Of a DNA stretch of 64,000 nucleotides, positions 10,615 through 20,816 are shown piece after piece. The translations under genes were made by a program, and so were the position numbers. Source of the DNA: Paenibacillus amylolyticus (lineage in GTDB: Bacteria > Bacillota > Bacilli > Paenibacillales > Paenibacillaceae); assembly GCF_029689945.1 (NCBI RefSeq), contig NZ_CP121451.1, positions 5,518,001 to 5,582,000 of the forward strand. The letters are read 5' to 3'. Below the pieces are notes generated by a model. The model was not told the origin of the DNA. It ran no database searches and was given only the letters and a program-made list of their open reading frames with translations. Position 1 is the first letter of the stretch, and each line of letters opens with the position of its first letter.

Positions 10615-12990
10615 TCAGTCCACTTGTGCAGCAGATACCTGGTCAAGATCATACCACTCTTCCGACTGGGAGGTAATGAACGGACTCGGTGTGCCCACGC
10701 AGTAAACGTGCAGCAGATGCATCGCTCGCGTACAAGCGGTATAGAACAATTTGCGTTCATGTTCCTGGGCATACTGCTTCGCAGAGCCGTCATGAATCAG
10801 CACAGCATCGAATTCCACACCTTTGGCCAGATACGCCGGAATGACATGAACACCCTGCTCGAAAGCCAGTGTCGTTTTCTTGATTAGCTTCGGTGCCGTA
10901 GGCAGACACCTTACCTAGTGCAGCATGTACGTCTCTGCTCTCTTCGGCAGTTTTGCAGATGACTGCGACTGATTCATACCCTTCTTTCATCAAGTCATTA
11001 AGGTCTGTCGTGATGACGTTCATATGGCGCTCGGCATCAGAAGAAACAATCACTTTAGGCTTCTCACCGCTGCGGTTAAAGGGAATGATCTCTTCTCCGC
11101 CAGGCACCATGCCACGGGTAAACTCCACGATCTCCCGGGTGGATCGATAACTTCTGGTCAGCTCAATCACTTCCGTATTGTCTGGACCGTACAGGTTAGT
11201 CAAAGGACCTGTTCCACTAAGCACGGAAGAGTGGGCATAGATTGCCTGGTTGAAGTCACCCAATGCAGTTATTTTCGCACGTGGGAACAATCTCTTCATA
11301 AATGCCAACTGAAACGCAGAATAATCCTGGGCTTCATCAATAATGACATGACGAATATTGGAGTTAATATGGAATCCAAGCATAAGCTCACGCAGGTATA
11401 AGTATGGCGTAATATCTTCATATGCCAACTCCTGAAGCTTCAATCTGCGTAAAGTCATCTTGCCGATTTCATCCCATTGAGCAGGCAACGCTTCGTCACC
11501 CAGCAATCGCTCCATCTGAGCCTGATCGGTGAACAGATGTGCATATAATTGTCTTATGTCAACGAATCGCAAGGACTTGATCCATTTCCGTAACGGTTTA
11601 AGTCGGTCACTGACGACCATACGTGCCAGAATTTCTCTTTCCTGCTCAAAGTCATTAAATGTATGGGTCTTTCCTTTTTGCTTGCGCTTCAACCGTTGAT
11701 AGGCACGTTGCAGATCCTCCGGCTCCATCAGATCAAGCTGCTGATCAACCCAAGGTGCATCCAGTTCAGCTTTACCGAAGGCAGACAGTTCTTTCAGCAT
11801 CCAGTCTCGCAACAACTCCAGCCGGCTGACCAGCTTCACGGATGACTCATAACTGTAGAATTTCTCAGCCATAGCTTCTGACGTGACAATCGCGCGGCCC
11901 TGGAAGCGAACGGGCTTGAATTTCATGCCGCCTGACAACATGCTTTCCTTATAACGCGTAATAACTTTCAGGAAAGATTCCGATGACTTGAACCGGATGC
12001 TGGACATGCGAACATCGTAATCCGGATCTTCCGTCCCCGTAAGTACGTATTCGAGCTGAATAAATGGATCTTCCAGTTGATATTCCCGACCCAAACGGCG
12101 CTCCAGATACTCCTGGAAGGTCGTTTGCAGCATGTTTTCCTCCCCAAGCTCGGGCAGTACCGTGGATACATAACTGTTGAACATCGGATTCGGTGAAAAA
12201 AGAACCATCTGATCCGCTTGCAGATGCTCGCGGTATTTATAGAGAAGATAGGCCACCCGTTGGAGCGCTGCAGATGTTTTGCCACTCCCGGCTGCGCCTT
12301 GCACAATAAGCATGCGTGTCCGGTCATTACGGATAATCCGGTTCTGCTCCTTCTGAATGGTCGCAACAATACTCTTCATCTGTGCATCCGAAGTTCGGCT
12401 GAGCACGGCCTGCAACAATTCATCGCCAATGGTTACGCCTGTATCAAACATAAAACGAATCCGTCCGTCCCGAATGACGAACTGCCGCTTCATCTCTATA
12501 TCACCGCTGATCTCCCCGCTTGGTGTACGATATGTGATCGGGCCCGGTGCTCCGTCATAATAGAGGTTGGATATCGGTGCACGCCAGTCGTAGACGAGAA
12601 AGGATTCCTCTTCTCGTCTAATAACGATGCAATCCCCAGATAGATGCGTTCCGCATTCGGGTATCCATCTTCCTTAAAATCAATCCGGCCAAAATACGGT
12701 GAATGATGCAGTCGTTTCATTTTATCCAACGCAGCCGCTGTATTGAGATGACTGCGCTCCCGATCGGACAGGACCTGTGACTGCTGCCGCATGCTGGTTG
12801 AAGTCTCCCCGACATCATCTGCTTCACTGAAGTTCATCGTAACTTCGTCCCAGAAGTCTTTTCTCATGCCAACCACTTCATCACGGAAGGAGCCGACTTC
12901 ATCTTCTAACGTTGTGATCTTGCGTTCAATCTGATTGGTCACCATGTTGACCCGTTGCTGCTCTTCGCTCCATTGCTGCTCTGTACTCAT
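10615..12990 (-). CDS. helD: HelD, RNA polymerase-associated ATPase/recycling factor (two frameshifts)
   Basis: UvrD/Rep-like superfamily 1 protein that binds RNA polymerase and releases it from stalled or finished complexes. The corrected length is about 791 aa (B. subtilis HelD is 774). The N-terminal coiled coil is rich in charged residues. The Walker A motif GAAGSGKT has its Lys near residue 238, and the Walker B motif is VIIDEAQDYSAFQ. LTRSYRST and the C-terminal YTACTRAMHLLHVY are other helicase motifs. One base is missing at about 12611 (LLDEK/EESFLVYDWRAP) and one is extra near 10894-10902 (GKVSA/APKLIKKT). No operon partner is evident. Confidence 0.92.
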
Positions 12991-13036
12991 ATGTTAATAG
13001 CCCCTCTTTCCCCGGATTGTGTCCTCAAAATCCCAT

Positions 13037-13066
13037 TTGACAAGCCCGAAAAGGCAATGGTATAAT
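13037..13066 (+). promoter_or_regulatory. Sigma-A-type promoter for a possible small RNA
   Basis: A perfect TTGACA (13037-13042) is followed after 18 nt by a perfect TATAAT (13061-13066) on the plus strand, in a gap between minus-strand genes. Confidence 0.6.
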
Positions 13067-13072
13067 TATTAG

Positions 13073-13173
13073 AAAGTAAACATTTTGATTATATGTTAAT
13101 TAGTTCTAATTTTCTGAAAACCATTTTTTATTGTACCAGTGACAACGTCCCGATGCAAGCGGAGGCGTTTTTT
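13073..13173 (+). ncRNA. Candidate small RNA, about 100 nt
   Basis: The interval runs from just after a consensus promoter to a hairpin (AACG..CGTT with an inner CC/GG stem, 13144-13169) followed by six T. No plus-strand gene lies on either side that this promoter or terminator could serve. The reading frame inside has no ribosome binding site and runs through the terminator. I do not recognise it as a known RNA family. Confidence 0.4.
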
Positions 13174-13237
13174 GTTGTTTTCTTCCTCATTATTACCCAA
13201 TCACCGGGTCTTCAACTGACACAACAACTATCCATGC

Positions 13238-13699
13238 CTACTTTCGTAATTCCTCAATCGTCTCTTTCCAGCGTGTAATCGCTCCGGCTTCATCTTTTAA
13301 TTGAAAGGTTATTCCTGAAGTGATCTCGGCATATGGCGCGTGATCCACACGCACATGGAGCACTTGTGCTTCAAAACGATCCCTCGGATGAACAGCCCCC
13401 TTCATCTCAGGCATCTGTTCTACTTCTATACGGATATGCAACAATCGCTGTCCTTGAACCGCAATCAAGGTAGCCTTGCCGGTTCTGCTCATGTTCATAC
13501 TTGTCTGTGTGCCCTGCCATAGAGCCAGTCGAAGTTGATTCGGATTTAACGCAATTACTTCCCCCATACTAATCATCGCCTGATGTGGCCACTGATCCTC
13601 TGATACGGTCAGCAATTGCATCGCTTCATGCTGTTTATGCTCCAGATTTGTCCCACTTAACCACTCCATTAGTTCAGCGTCCAATTCCGCTATAATCAT
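13238..13699 (-). CDS. PNPOx-like (FMN-binding split-barrel) protein
   Basis: About 153 aa. The segment ISMGEVIALNPNQLRLALW followed by MSRTGKATLI and later RFEAQVLHVR is the pattern of pyridoxamine-5'-phosphate oxidase-like flavin-binding split barrels. Specific substrate and cofactor are unknown. I chose the ATG at 13699 because GAGG lies 9 nt upstream; in-frame ATGs at 13729 and 13741 lack a ribosome binding site. It appears to stand alone, upstream of the candidate small RNA on the opposite strand. Confidence 0.65.
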   Translation of the reverse strand: MIIAELDAELMEWLSGTNLEHKQHEAMQLLTVSEDQWPHQAMISMGEVIALNPNQLRLALWQGTQTSMNMSRTGKATLIAVQGQRLLHIRIEVEQMPEMKGAVHPRDRFEAQVLHVRVDHAPYAEITSGITFQLKDEAGAITRWKETIEELRK

Positions 13700-13770
13700 G
13701 TCTCTATCCCTCAGTTCATTAATTTTCATTATTATATTCATTCATGCGATTCAGCCCTATGTATGACAAA

Positions 13771-13797
13771 ACAACCCGGACACGATTGTCCGGGCAA
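13771..13797 (-). terminator. Terminator downstream of the FUSC-like gene
   Basis: A perfect 8-bp stem, CCCGGACA with TGTCCGGG, around CGAT, followed on the minus strand by TTGTTTTG. It lies about 95 nt past the stop codon of the exporter gene. Confidence 0.7.
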
Positions 13798-13847
13798 TGT
13801 TGTAGTTCCATTGTATCTGATCACGAAGCAGATACGCAATTCGTGAT

Positions 13848-13891
13848 TAGAGGTTGTTCAAAAAGCTAATTTTGATTACGAATCATGCCTA
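13848..13891. repeat. One-ended copy of miniature element family B
   Basis: GTTCAAAAAG, four differing bases, then TTTTGATTACGAATCATG and CCTA match the left end of the complete element at 36439-36605. Flanking TTAGAGGT is shared too. Only about 40 bp remain, and they end at the stop codon of the FUSC-like gene. Confidence 0.6.
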
Positions 13892-14956
13892 AGGCCACTT
13901 GAGCCAGTTCAGGATTTTGTCCTGTGATTCTTTGTCTTCACTGGAGCTATGCACATGCTCGGCAAGTCGATTCAGACGTTCCAACTGATATCCGTAATCA
14001 TAGATCGCAGCAGCCACGATCGATAATCGCAACATGCCTTCCTTGTCGATATCAAACTGGGTGATCGCCTGCTCCATGAAACGATCATTATCCAACACAA
14101 ACTGTGCGGCCTCTTCTCCATTGGGCTTCAGCTTATCCTCAAACTTGAGCAGTGCATGCTCATGGAATTTGATAACCAGTTCAAGATGTGAGTCAAAGAA
14201 CTGATCCATCGCGGTTGTCCGCGGTGCCTGGAAATAGTGGCGTTCCACGGAATCCAGCACCTCATAGCCTTTTTGCAGACTCAGCAGCATTTGTTTGTAG
14301 ACCACCATCTGCCGAGTTTCGCTGAACTTCGAACGTTTCATCTTTTTCTGTTCCTCTTCAAACAAGTTATACTTGTCGGACAGAGACTTAATGGAACCGC
14401 CCAGGTTGTTTTTCTCCTCCCGGAATACGACTTCTTTAATCTCATCCGAGATAGACGTCCGCAGAAGCAACGACATGCCGCTAAATACACTCTGGATCTG
14501 CTTCACAAACTGAATCTTCGGTTTCGGAGGAAATACGGTAATGTTAATAAGAAACGCCGATACAATGCCAACCAGTGTCAACAGAAAACGATTGAGTGCA
14601 AAATGCCAGTCACCCGAAGCTTCCATAATGGATACAACGGTAACCAGTGTCAGGCCAACCGTCTCCCCCATATTCAATTTAAGACAGATCATGATGACCA
14701 GGACTATAATTAATCCAACAGCGATTGGCTCGTTGGACAACACCATGCCTCCGATCAGGGCCACAATGGCTCCGAGCGTGGTCGTTTGCAGCTGATCCAG
14801 GAAATATTTCCAGGAACGATAGATGGAAGGCTGCATGGCGAATATGGCCGCGATTGCCGCAGGCACGGGAGATTGCGGGTTCAAGAACAGGCTGCTCAGG
14901 TACAAGGCAAGCGTGACCGCGATCCCCGTCTTAAGTACACGTGCACCAAACGACAT
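13889..14956 (-). CDS. Aromatic acid exporter-like (FUSC/DUF939) membrane protein
   Basis: 355 aa, intact. The first about 140 residues form four or five membrane spans (VTLALYLSSLFL, TLGAIVALIGGMVLS, VGLIIVLVIMICLKL, FLLTLVGIVSAFLINI). The soluble C-terminal half is helical and highly charged. This is the architecture of Bacillus YgaE-type ArAE_1 proteins, thought to export aromatic acids, though few have been tested. The last codons and TAG stop abut the family B repeat remnant. Start ATG as annotated. No obvious operon partner. Confidence 0.8.
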   Translation of the reverse strand: MSFGARVLKTGIAVTLALYLSSLFLNPQSPVPAAIAAIFAMQPSIYRSWKYFLDQLQTTTLGAIVALIGGMVLSNEPIAVGLIIVLVIMICLKLNMGETVGLTLVTVVSIMEASGDWHFALNRFLLTLVGIVSAFLINITVFPPKPKIQFVKQIQSVFSGMSLLLRTSISDEIKEVVFREEKNNLGGSIKSLSDKYNLFEEEQKKMKRSKFSETRQMVVYKQMLLSLQKGYEVLDSVERHYFQAPRTTAMDQFFDSHLELVIKFHEHALLKFEDKLKPNGEEAAQFVLDNDRFMEQAITQFDIDKEGMLRLSIVAAAIYDYGYQLERLNRLAEHVHSSSEDKESQDKILNWLKWP

Positions 14957-15157
14957 GGTGGTGACCCCTCCTCTTTACCGAACCTTTAGTTTTACATGTG
15001 ATGATCATTTTCATTATTACCCCATATTTCTTTTTTTGCCTGAATTCATTCAGGAGAACGATTTATTGTACCATGTAAGGTGTTCCGTTGCCATGCCATA
15101 AGTCAGAGGTATTATGATATGAATTCGTTTATGTATGTTAATACACAGTATTAACCC

Positions 15158-15208
15158 AAAAAGAAGCAAATCTTCAAAATGGATTTTCACCACTTCAAAG
15201 ATTCGCCT
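15158..15208 (-). terminator. Terminator of the malic enzyme-HD hydrolase operon
   Basis: AGGCGAATCTT pairs with AAGATTTGCTT (one G-U/A mismatch region) across a 23-nt loop and is followed by CTTTTT on the minus strand, about 45 nt past the HD gene. Confidence 0.7.
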
Positions 15209-15253
15209 CCGTTACTTATTATCCCCTGTGGAATACACGCTTATCGTGCCAGC

Positions 15254-15925
15254 TTAACGGTCTGTGCCATCCCATTCCCTTTTGAACTGCTCCACAAACT
15301 GCACCATATAATCATGACGCTGTTCCGCCAGCTCCTTGCCATAGGAGGTGTTCATCAGATCCTTGAGCTTGAACAGCTTTTCGTAAAAATGATTAATCGT
15401 TGTGCTACGCCCATTGCGATATTCCTCACGGGTCATCTGCTCCCGTGGGGGAAGGGACGGATCGTACATCTCGCGCCCTCTGGCTCCTGAAAAGGCAAAG
15501 GTTCGCGCGATGCCAATCGCACCCAGTGCATCCAGTCGATCCGCATCCTGTACAACGCGCGCTTCCAGCGAGCTGACGGCAGGACGCTGACCTCCCGCAT
15601 ATGAGATGGTGCTAATAATACCCACAACCTTATTACGTATATCCGGGTCAAGCGGCTGGGTATCCAGCCAGTCATTCAATTTGGCCATCCCGGCTTCCAG
15701 GCTCTCGTTCAGCTTCTCATCCGGTACATCATGTAATAATGCGGCAAGTTCGCAGACAAACGGATCTGCACCCATGCGATGGGCAAGTTCGACCGCAAGT
15801 GCCGTTACCCGTTCGATGTGCGGCCAGTCATGACCATCACTATGCTTGGATAAGTCGCTTTGAACAAACGATCGGGCGGCTCGCAGAACAGCCTCTCCTG
15901 CCGTTATTCCATCCATCTCTGGCAT
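15254..15925 (-). CDS. HD-domain phosphohydrolase
   Basis: About 223 aa, intact. The HD metal-binding set is visible: H in DGHDWPHIERV, HD in LLHDVPDEK, and D in VQDADRLDALGAIGIAR. This matches the YedJ/YpgQ group of small hydrolases that act on nucleotides or similar phosphoesters; the substrate is not known here. The ATG at 15925 follows the stop of the malic enzyme gene, so the two are probably translationally coupled. A GTG 33 nt further up would overlap that gene and is less likely. Confidence 0.82.
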   Translation of the reverse strand: MPEMDGITAGEAVLRAARSFVQSDLSKHSDGHDWPHIERVTALAVELAHRMGADPFVCELAALLHDVPDEKLNESLEAGMAKLNDWLDTQPLDPDIRNKVVGIISTISYAGGQRPAVSSLEARVVQDADRLDALGAIGIARTFAFSGARGREMYDPSLPPREQMTREEYRNGRSTTINHFYEKLFKLKDLMNTSYGKELAEQRHDYMVQFVEQFKREWDGTDR

Positions 15926-15926
15926 C

Positions 15927-17372
15927 TTATGATTCCCCGCCTTCACGGGCCTGTTCACGAGGAATACGTCTCGCTACACCCGTTTTAACGGCTGCTTCAA
16001 TCACACGACGGCGCATCGATTTGACCACTTTATCATTGAACACACTCGGAATAATGTAATAGCGTGTTCGCTCTTCGTCCGTGATGGCCGAAGCAATCGC
16101 TTGAGCCGCTGCCAGCTTCATTTCTTCATTAATTTCGGTGGCTCGGCAATCCAGAACTGCCCTGAAGATGCCTGGGAAACATAACACGTTGTTGATCTGA
16201 TTCGGATAATCGGATCGTCCTGTTGCCATGACAGCCACAATGTCTTCCACCAATGCAGGCATAATCTCAGGTACCGGGTTCGCCATCGCAAACACAATTG
16301 GATCTTCGGCCATGGTCTGCACATCTTCCCGAGTTAACAGGTTGCCGCGGGACAAACCAATGAACACGTCGGCTCCACGAATGACATCACGCAGTGAACC
16401 TGTTTCCAGTTCCGGGTTGGTACGAGCTGCATAATCACTCCAGACTTCATTCTCATAGGTTTGTGTCCGTACAATTGCACCCTCACGATCAACACCTATA
16501 AGTCGACTGGCTCCGGCAGATAATAATATGTTACTGCATGCTACACCTGCTGCACCGATCCCACAGACCACGATTTTCACATCTTCTATGGACTTGCCCA
16601 CCAGTTTGAGGGCATTGATCAGACCCGCATATAACACAACTGCTGTGCCATGCTGGTCATCATGAAACACCGGAATGTCCAATTCCTCATTCAGACGACG
16701 TTCAATTTCGAAACAACGCGGTGATGAGATATCCTCCAGATTAATGCCGCCAAAACCCGGTGATATCGCTTTCACAGTACGTATGATTTCCTCGGTATCC
16801 TGTGTATCCAGGCAGATTGGAAAAGCATCCACACCTGCAAACTGTTTGAATAACATCGCTTTACCTTCCATCACAGGCATCGCTGCACGAGGACCAATAT
16901 TACCGAGTCCGAGCACCGCACTGCCATCCGATATGACGGCCACCGTATTTCGTTTAATCGTCAATGAGAAGGCTTTGCCGGGTTCTTCCGAAATGGCGGA
17001 ACATACACGAGCCACATCCGGAGTGTACACACGTGACAGATCTTCCCGGTTGTGAATCGGGGTCTTGGGTGTTACTTCGATCTTACCACCCAGATGAAGC
17101 AGGAACGTTCGATCCGATACGTTTATAATGGACACACCTTTAAGCTGGCGTACCCCTTCTATAATTTTACTGTTATCTTGCGCATCTGTAACGGCAACCG
17201 TCAAGTCGCGCACGCTTACATCCTGATTGGTGGAAATCACGTCGATGGCAATGATGTCTCCCCCAGCTTCCGAGATGGCCGAAGCCACTTCGCCAAACTT
17301 GATATCCCTAGTTGTCATTTCCAGTCGAATAATAATGCTGTTACCATCCAGATTTCTTTGATTCATTTCCAT
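15927..17372 (-). CDS. NAD-dependent malic enzyme with N-terminal ACT domain
   Basis: 481 aa, intact. Oxidative decarboxylation of malate to pyruvate in the cytosol. Residues about 13-90 form an ACT ligand-binding domain (IIIRLEMTTRDIKFGEVASAI), which may give allosteric control by an amino acid. The catalytic part has VYTPDVARVC, IKRNTVAVISDGSAVLGLGN, FHDDQHGTAVV and the Rossmann VVCGIGAAGVACSNILL; NPVPEIMP is also conserved. It is first in a two-gene operon with the HD hydrolase. The ribosome binding site GGAGG lies just before the ATG. Confidence 0.93.
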   Translation of the reverse strand: MEMNQRNLDGNSIIIRLEMTTRDIKFGEVASAISEAGGDIIAIDVISTNQDVSVRDLTVAVTDAQDNSKIIEGVRQLKGVSIINVSDRTFLLHLGGKIEVTPKTPIHNREDLSRVYTPDVARVCSAISEEPGKAFSLTIKRNTVAVISDGSAVLGLGNIGPRAAMPVMEGKAMLFKQFAGVDAFPICLDTQDTEEIIRTVKAISPGFGGINLEDISSPRCFEIERRLNEELDIPVFHDDQHGTAVVLYAGLINALKLVGKSIEDVKIVVCGIGAAGVACSNILLSAGASRLIGVDREGAIVRTQTYENEVWSDYAARTNPELETGSLRDVIRGADVFIGLSRGNLLTREDVQTMAEDPIVFAMANPVPEIMPALVEDIVAVMATGRSDYPNQINNVLCFPGIFRAVLDCRATEINEEMKLAAAQAIASAITDEERTRYYIIPSVFNDKVVKSMRRRVIEAAVKTGVARRIPREQAREGGES

Positions 17373-17483
17373 TCCTCCCAGACTGAAAGTCTTGAGTTAC
17401 AAGTTACCTGTTTGTCTTCGCTGCGCGGACACGTTTATCCTTTATCTTGTCCAGAAAAAGTGGTTCAACCGCCAAATACAGAA

Positions 17484-17528
17484 AATAAAAAGATGCCCTG
17501 AACACCAATGTCAGGTGTTCAAGGGCAT
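17484..17528 (-). terminator. Terminator of the galactan operon
   Basis: A 14- to 15-pair stem (ATGCCCTGAACACC with GGTGTTCAAGGGCAT) has a 7-nt loop and CTTTTTATTTT on the minus strand, about 50 nt past the GH42 stop. Confidence 0.85.
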
Positions 17529-17576
17529 TCTTTTGGCATCTTGACTCCGTTTATAAAGGAAGGAGATGAACCTAGA

Positions 17577-19648
17577 TTATTTCCGGGCAGCCGGTCTGCG
17601 AAGAACACGAATGTCATATGGCTTCAAGCTAAAACCGACTTCCACAACATCACCACTGAGCAGATCCGTGTAGGACTGTCCGTCCAATTCAACGCGCTTC
17701 TCATCCGGTGTGTAGTTCTGCACGAACACATAATCCGCAGTACCATCCGTACGGGTATGTGCCGTTGTTCCGTCAGGCAGCTCCGTTGCAAGCCCACGCT
17801 CTATGTTCAAGTCAGTGATTAGCTGAGCGTAGAAATCATCATAGAACGGTGCTTTCAGACGTGTCGCAAAGTAATATGCTTTTCCTGAGCCCAACTGGTT
17901 AACCGTCAATGCCGGACGTCCGGCATAGAAGTCAGAACGGTACGTAGCCAGGGACTTCGCGCCTTCCAGATGGATCAGATCACACAGTTCAATGGCATCA
18001 TACGCCGTACTGAGCTGAAGCTCATTACCCTGCTCGGGGATAATGCCGTTCAGATCACGATCATGCAACCCGTCAATTTCCTCGGACCAGATGCCAAGTG
18101 TCTTCCGCAGTGGACCTGGGAATCCACCCAGGAAGCACAGATCGTTTTCGTTAACAATGCCCGACCAGTACGTGGCTACAAATGTACCGCCTTGTTCTAC
18201 GAACTTCTCAATGCGTTCCCCAACACCCTCACGTACCAGATAGAGCATTGGAGCAATCAACAGCTTGTACTTGGACAGATCTGCATCCATATCAATAACG
18301 TCTACTGCGACTCCCTTTTTCCAAAACGCTTCGTAATGCTCTTCCACCGTCTGCTCATACTTCACGCCGATATTGCGCGGCCCCTGGGAATCATTAACGG
18401 CCCAGCGGTTTTCCCAATCGAAAATGATTGCAACTTCTGCCGGAACCGCTGTTCCAACAATCGCTTCCATGCCTTCAAGAGCCGTACCTACATCCGTCAC
18501 ATCCTGGAACACGCGAGTGTGTTCCGTTCCAACGTGGTCCACAACTGCGCCATGGAGCTTCTCACTGGACCCACGGCTCTTTCTCCATTGGAAGTACTGA
18601 ACACTGTCGGAACCGTGTGCCACAGCCTGGAGAGAAGAGAGCAGATGCATGCCCGGTTTTTTCAGCTTGCTGACATCCTGCCAATTCGTTGAACTAGGCG
18701 TACTCTCCATCAGCAAGAATGGCTGACCGCCTTTGATGGAACGAACGATATCATGCATCATTGCAATTCGGGATGCCTGTTTTGCGTCGTCATCTGCATC
18801 ATGCCAAGTCGGATAACTGTCCCAGGAGAGGAAATCCAGAATATCGGCGAACTTCCAATAGTTCAGACCGCCATAGAATTCCATCAGGTTGGTTGTGACT
18901 GGCAGATCGGGATTCTGTGCTTTCAACGGTTTCGTTTCATGCACAATAAAATCAGCTGTCTGATCCGTAACGAAACGGCGCCAATCCAGATTCATCGCAT
19001 GGACCTGTGTCTCCCCGTGCGGAGCCGGTGATTCCACTTGACTCCAGTCTGTAACCGTATGGCTCCAGAATGTGGTCCACCACGAATGATTCAGTTCATC
19101 GAGGGTTTTATACTTCTTCTGAACCCAGCCACGGAACGCTTCCTGACAATAATCACAATGACAGTCTCCGCCGAACTCATTCGAGATATGCCAGCCGATG
19201 ACAGCCGGATGATCCGAATAACGTTCTGCCAGTCTTGTATTCATCGCAGTTACCTTCTCACGATATACCGGGAAGTATAACAATGGTTGTGACGGAAACC
19301 ATGCAGATTGCGGACACGATTCTCGGCTACACGGAGCACTTCCGGGTACTTCGCGGACATCCAGGCAGGTCTCGCACCACTAGGTGTTGCCAGGAAGGCA
19401 TAGATGCCATTGGCTGCAAAACGATCCAATACCTGATCCAGCCATTCAAACGTATATACGCCCTCTTCCGGCTCAAGGGATACCCACGAGAAAATACCGA
19501 TGGACATGACGTTACACTTGGCAAGCTTCATCAAGCGAATATCTTCTTCCAGAACTTCAGGATAACGGAGCCACTGCTCCGGGTTATAGTCTGCACCATG
19601 TAGCATGTGCGGCGCTTTGGAACTTACGGGTGGATATTTGTATGTCAT
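17577..19648 (-). CDS. ganA: GH42 beta-galactosidase, GanA-like (frameshifted)
   Basis: Cleaves beta-1,4-galacto-oligosaccharides to galactose in the cytoplasm. Corrected length is 690 aa (B. subtilis GanA is 687). Acid/base Glu158 lies in GWHISNEFG and nucleophile Glu315 in LLMESTPSS. The zinc-binding cysteine cluster GDCHCDYC follows the acid/base residue. One C is missing at 19270-19272 (CYTS/PVYREK). The start is the ATG with AAGGGAG about 8 nt upstream; an in-frame ATG 30 nt earlier has none. It is the last gene of the galactan operon, after the GH53 gene whose products it would degrade. Confidence 0.92.
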
Positions 19649-19699
19649 AAGGACAACTCCCTTGCTGTTGAATAACAATTTGTATTGATTAAAACAATA

Positions 19700-20784
19700 T
19701 TATACGTATGTCACGACATCTGACTCTTCTTCAGTAGCGAGCGCTGCAAACGATTCCAACTTGCGACCTTTAAAATCAAACATGGTGAGGTTGCCCCAGT
19801 TATTCGGATGTCCGACGGACCATTCTTCTTTGCTTGGTATCCAGGCAGGTTCCCAGTAATAGAAGCCGTGCCCCAAACCACCCGGAACTTCACGGATAAT
19901 CTGCAATAGATCCTTCAGATATTGGGTCTGTCCCTCTACAGTTGCAGGGTATCCGGGCAACAACAATTCTTCTTGATTCAAAATCCATTCAATGCCTTCC
20001 GGCTGCTCCAGCGTCCATGGATAAGCGGTCTCAACCACATTGACAGGTTTGCCATAACGTTCAGCCAGATCATGAAGATTATCCCGTAATGCATCAAGTG
20101 TACCGTGCCACCAAGGATAATAGGAGAGACCAATGATATCGAACTCCACACCCAGTGCTTCAAAGCGATCATAAAACTTGCGGCTCTCTGCGTTATCCCC
20201 ACCACGATCAATGTGTATCATAATCTGTATATCCGGTCCACGGATTTGACCGCAGCAATTCCGTACTTCACAAGGCCTGCAAAACGCTCCCACTGTTCAT
20301 CCGTATCATGCTCTTCTCCACCGACACGCCCCTCATCCCATAACATACCTGGCGTAATCTCGTTACCGACCTGCACCATGTCTGGAAGCGCATCGTGTTC
20401 CTTCAACGTTCTCAGAACATCAGCCGTATACATGCATACCGCACGTTGGAGCTCTTCATAGGACAGATTCTCCCATGCTTTTGGTTTCCATTGATTGGCT
20501 GGGTCAGCCCAGCGATCAGAGTAATGGAAATCAAGCAAAAATTGCAAGCCCTGTTCCTTGATTCGTTTGGCTACCTCCACCGTCCGCTCCAGATTGCAGA
20601 ACCCGCCAACAGGATCATTCCAGATTCGAAGTCGAATCGCATTCGTGTCATTGAACTTCAGGATGGACAGCAAGTCTTGTTCCTTGCCATCCACATCACG
20701 ATAACTCCCGCCATGCTGTTCGATCTCATCCATAAAAGACACATCCATTCCCAGAACGAATGCCTTTTCCCTCAAGTTGCTCAC
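19700..20784 (-). CDS. ganB: GH53 endo-beta-1,4-galactanase, no signal peptide (frameshifted)
   Basis: Hydrolyses internal beta-1,4 bonds of galactan or arabinogalactan type I. Corrected length is 361 aa. Acid/base Glu142 lies in VQVGNEITPG and nucleophile Glu252 in VNVVETAYPWT. The protein begins directly with the catalytic fold (FVLGMDVSFMDEIE), whereas B. subtilis GanB is secreted. No signal peptide can be found upstream, so it probably cuts imported oligomers inside the cell. One C is missing at 20233-20236 (KSVD/PDIQIM). The GTG start is chosen for GGAGG 8 nt upstream. It lies between the permease and GH42 genes. Confidence 0.9.
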
Positions 20785-20816
20785 TGTATCAACCTCCATT
20801 AATTTGGGGTACAGGC

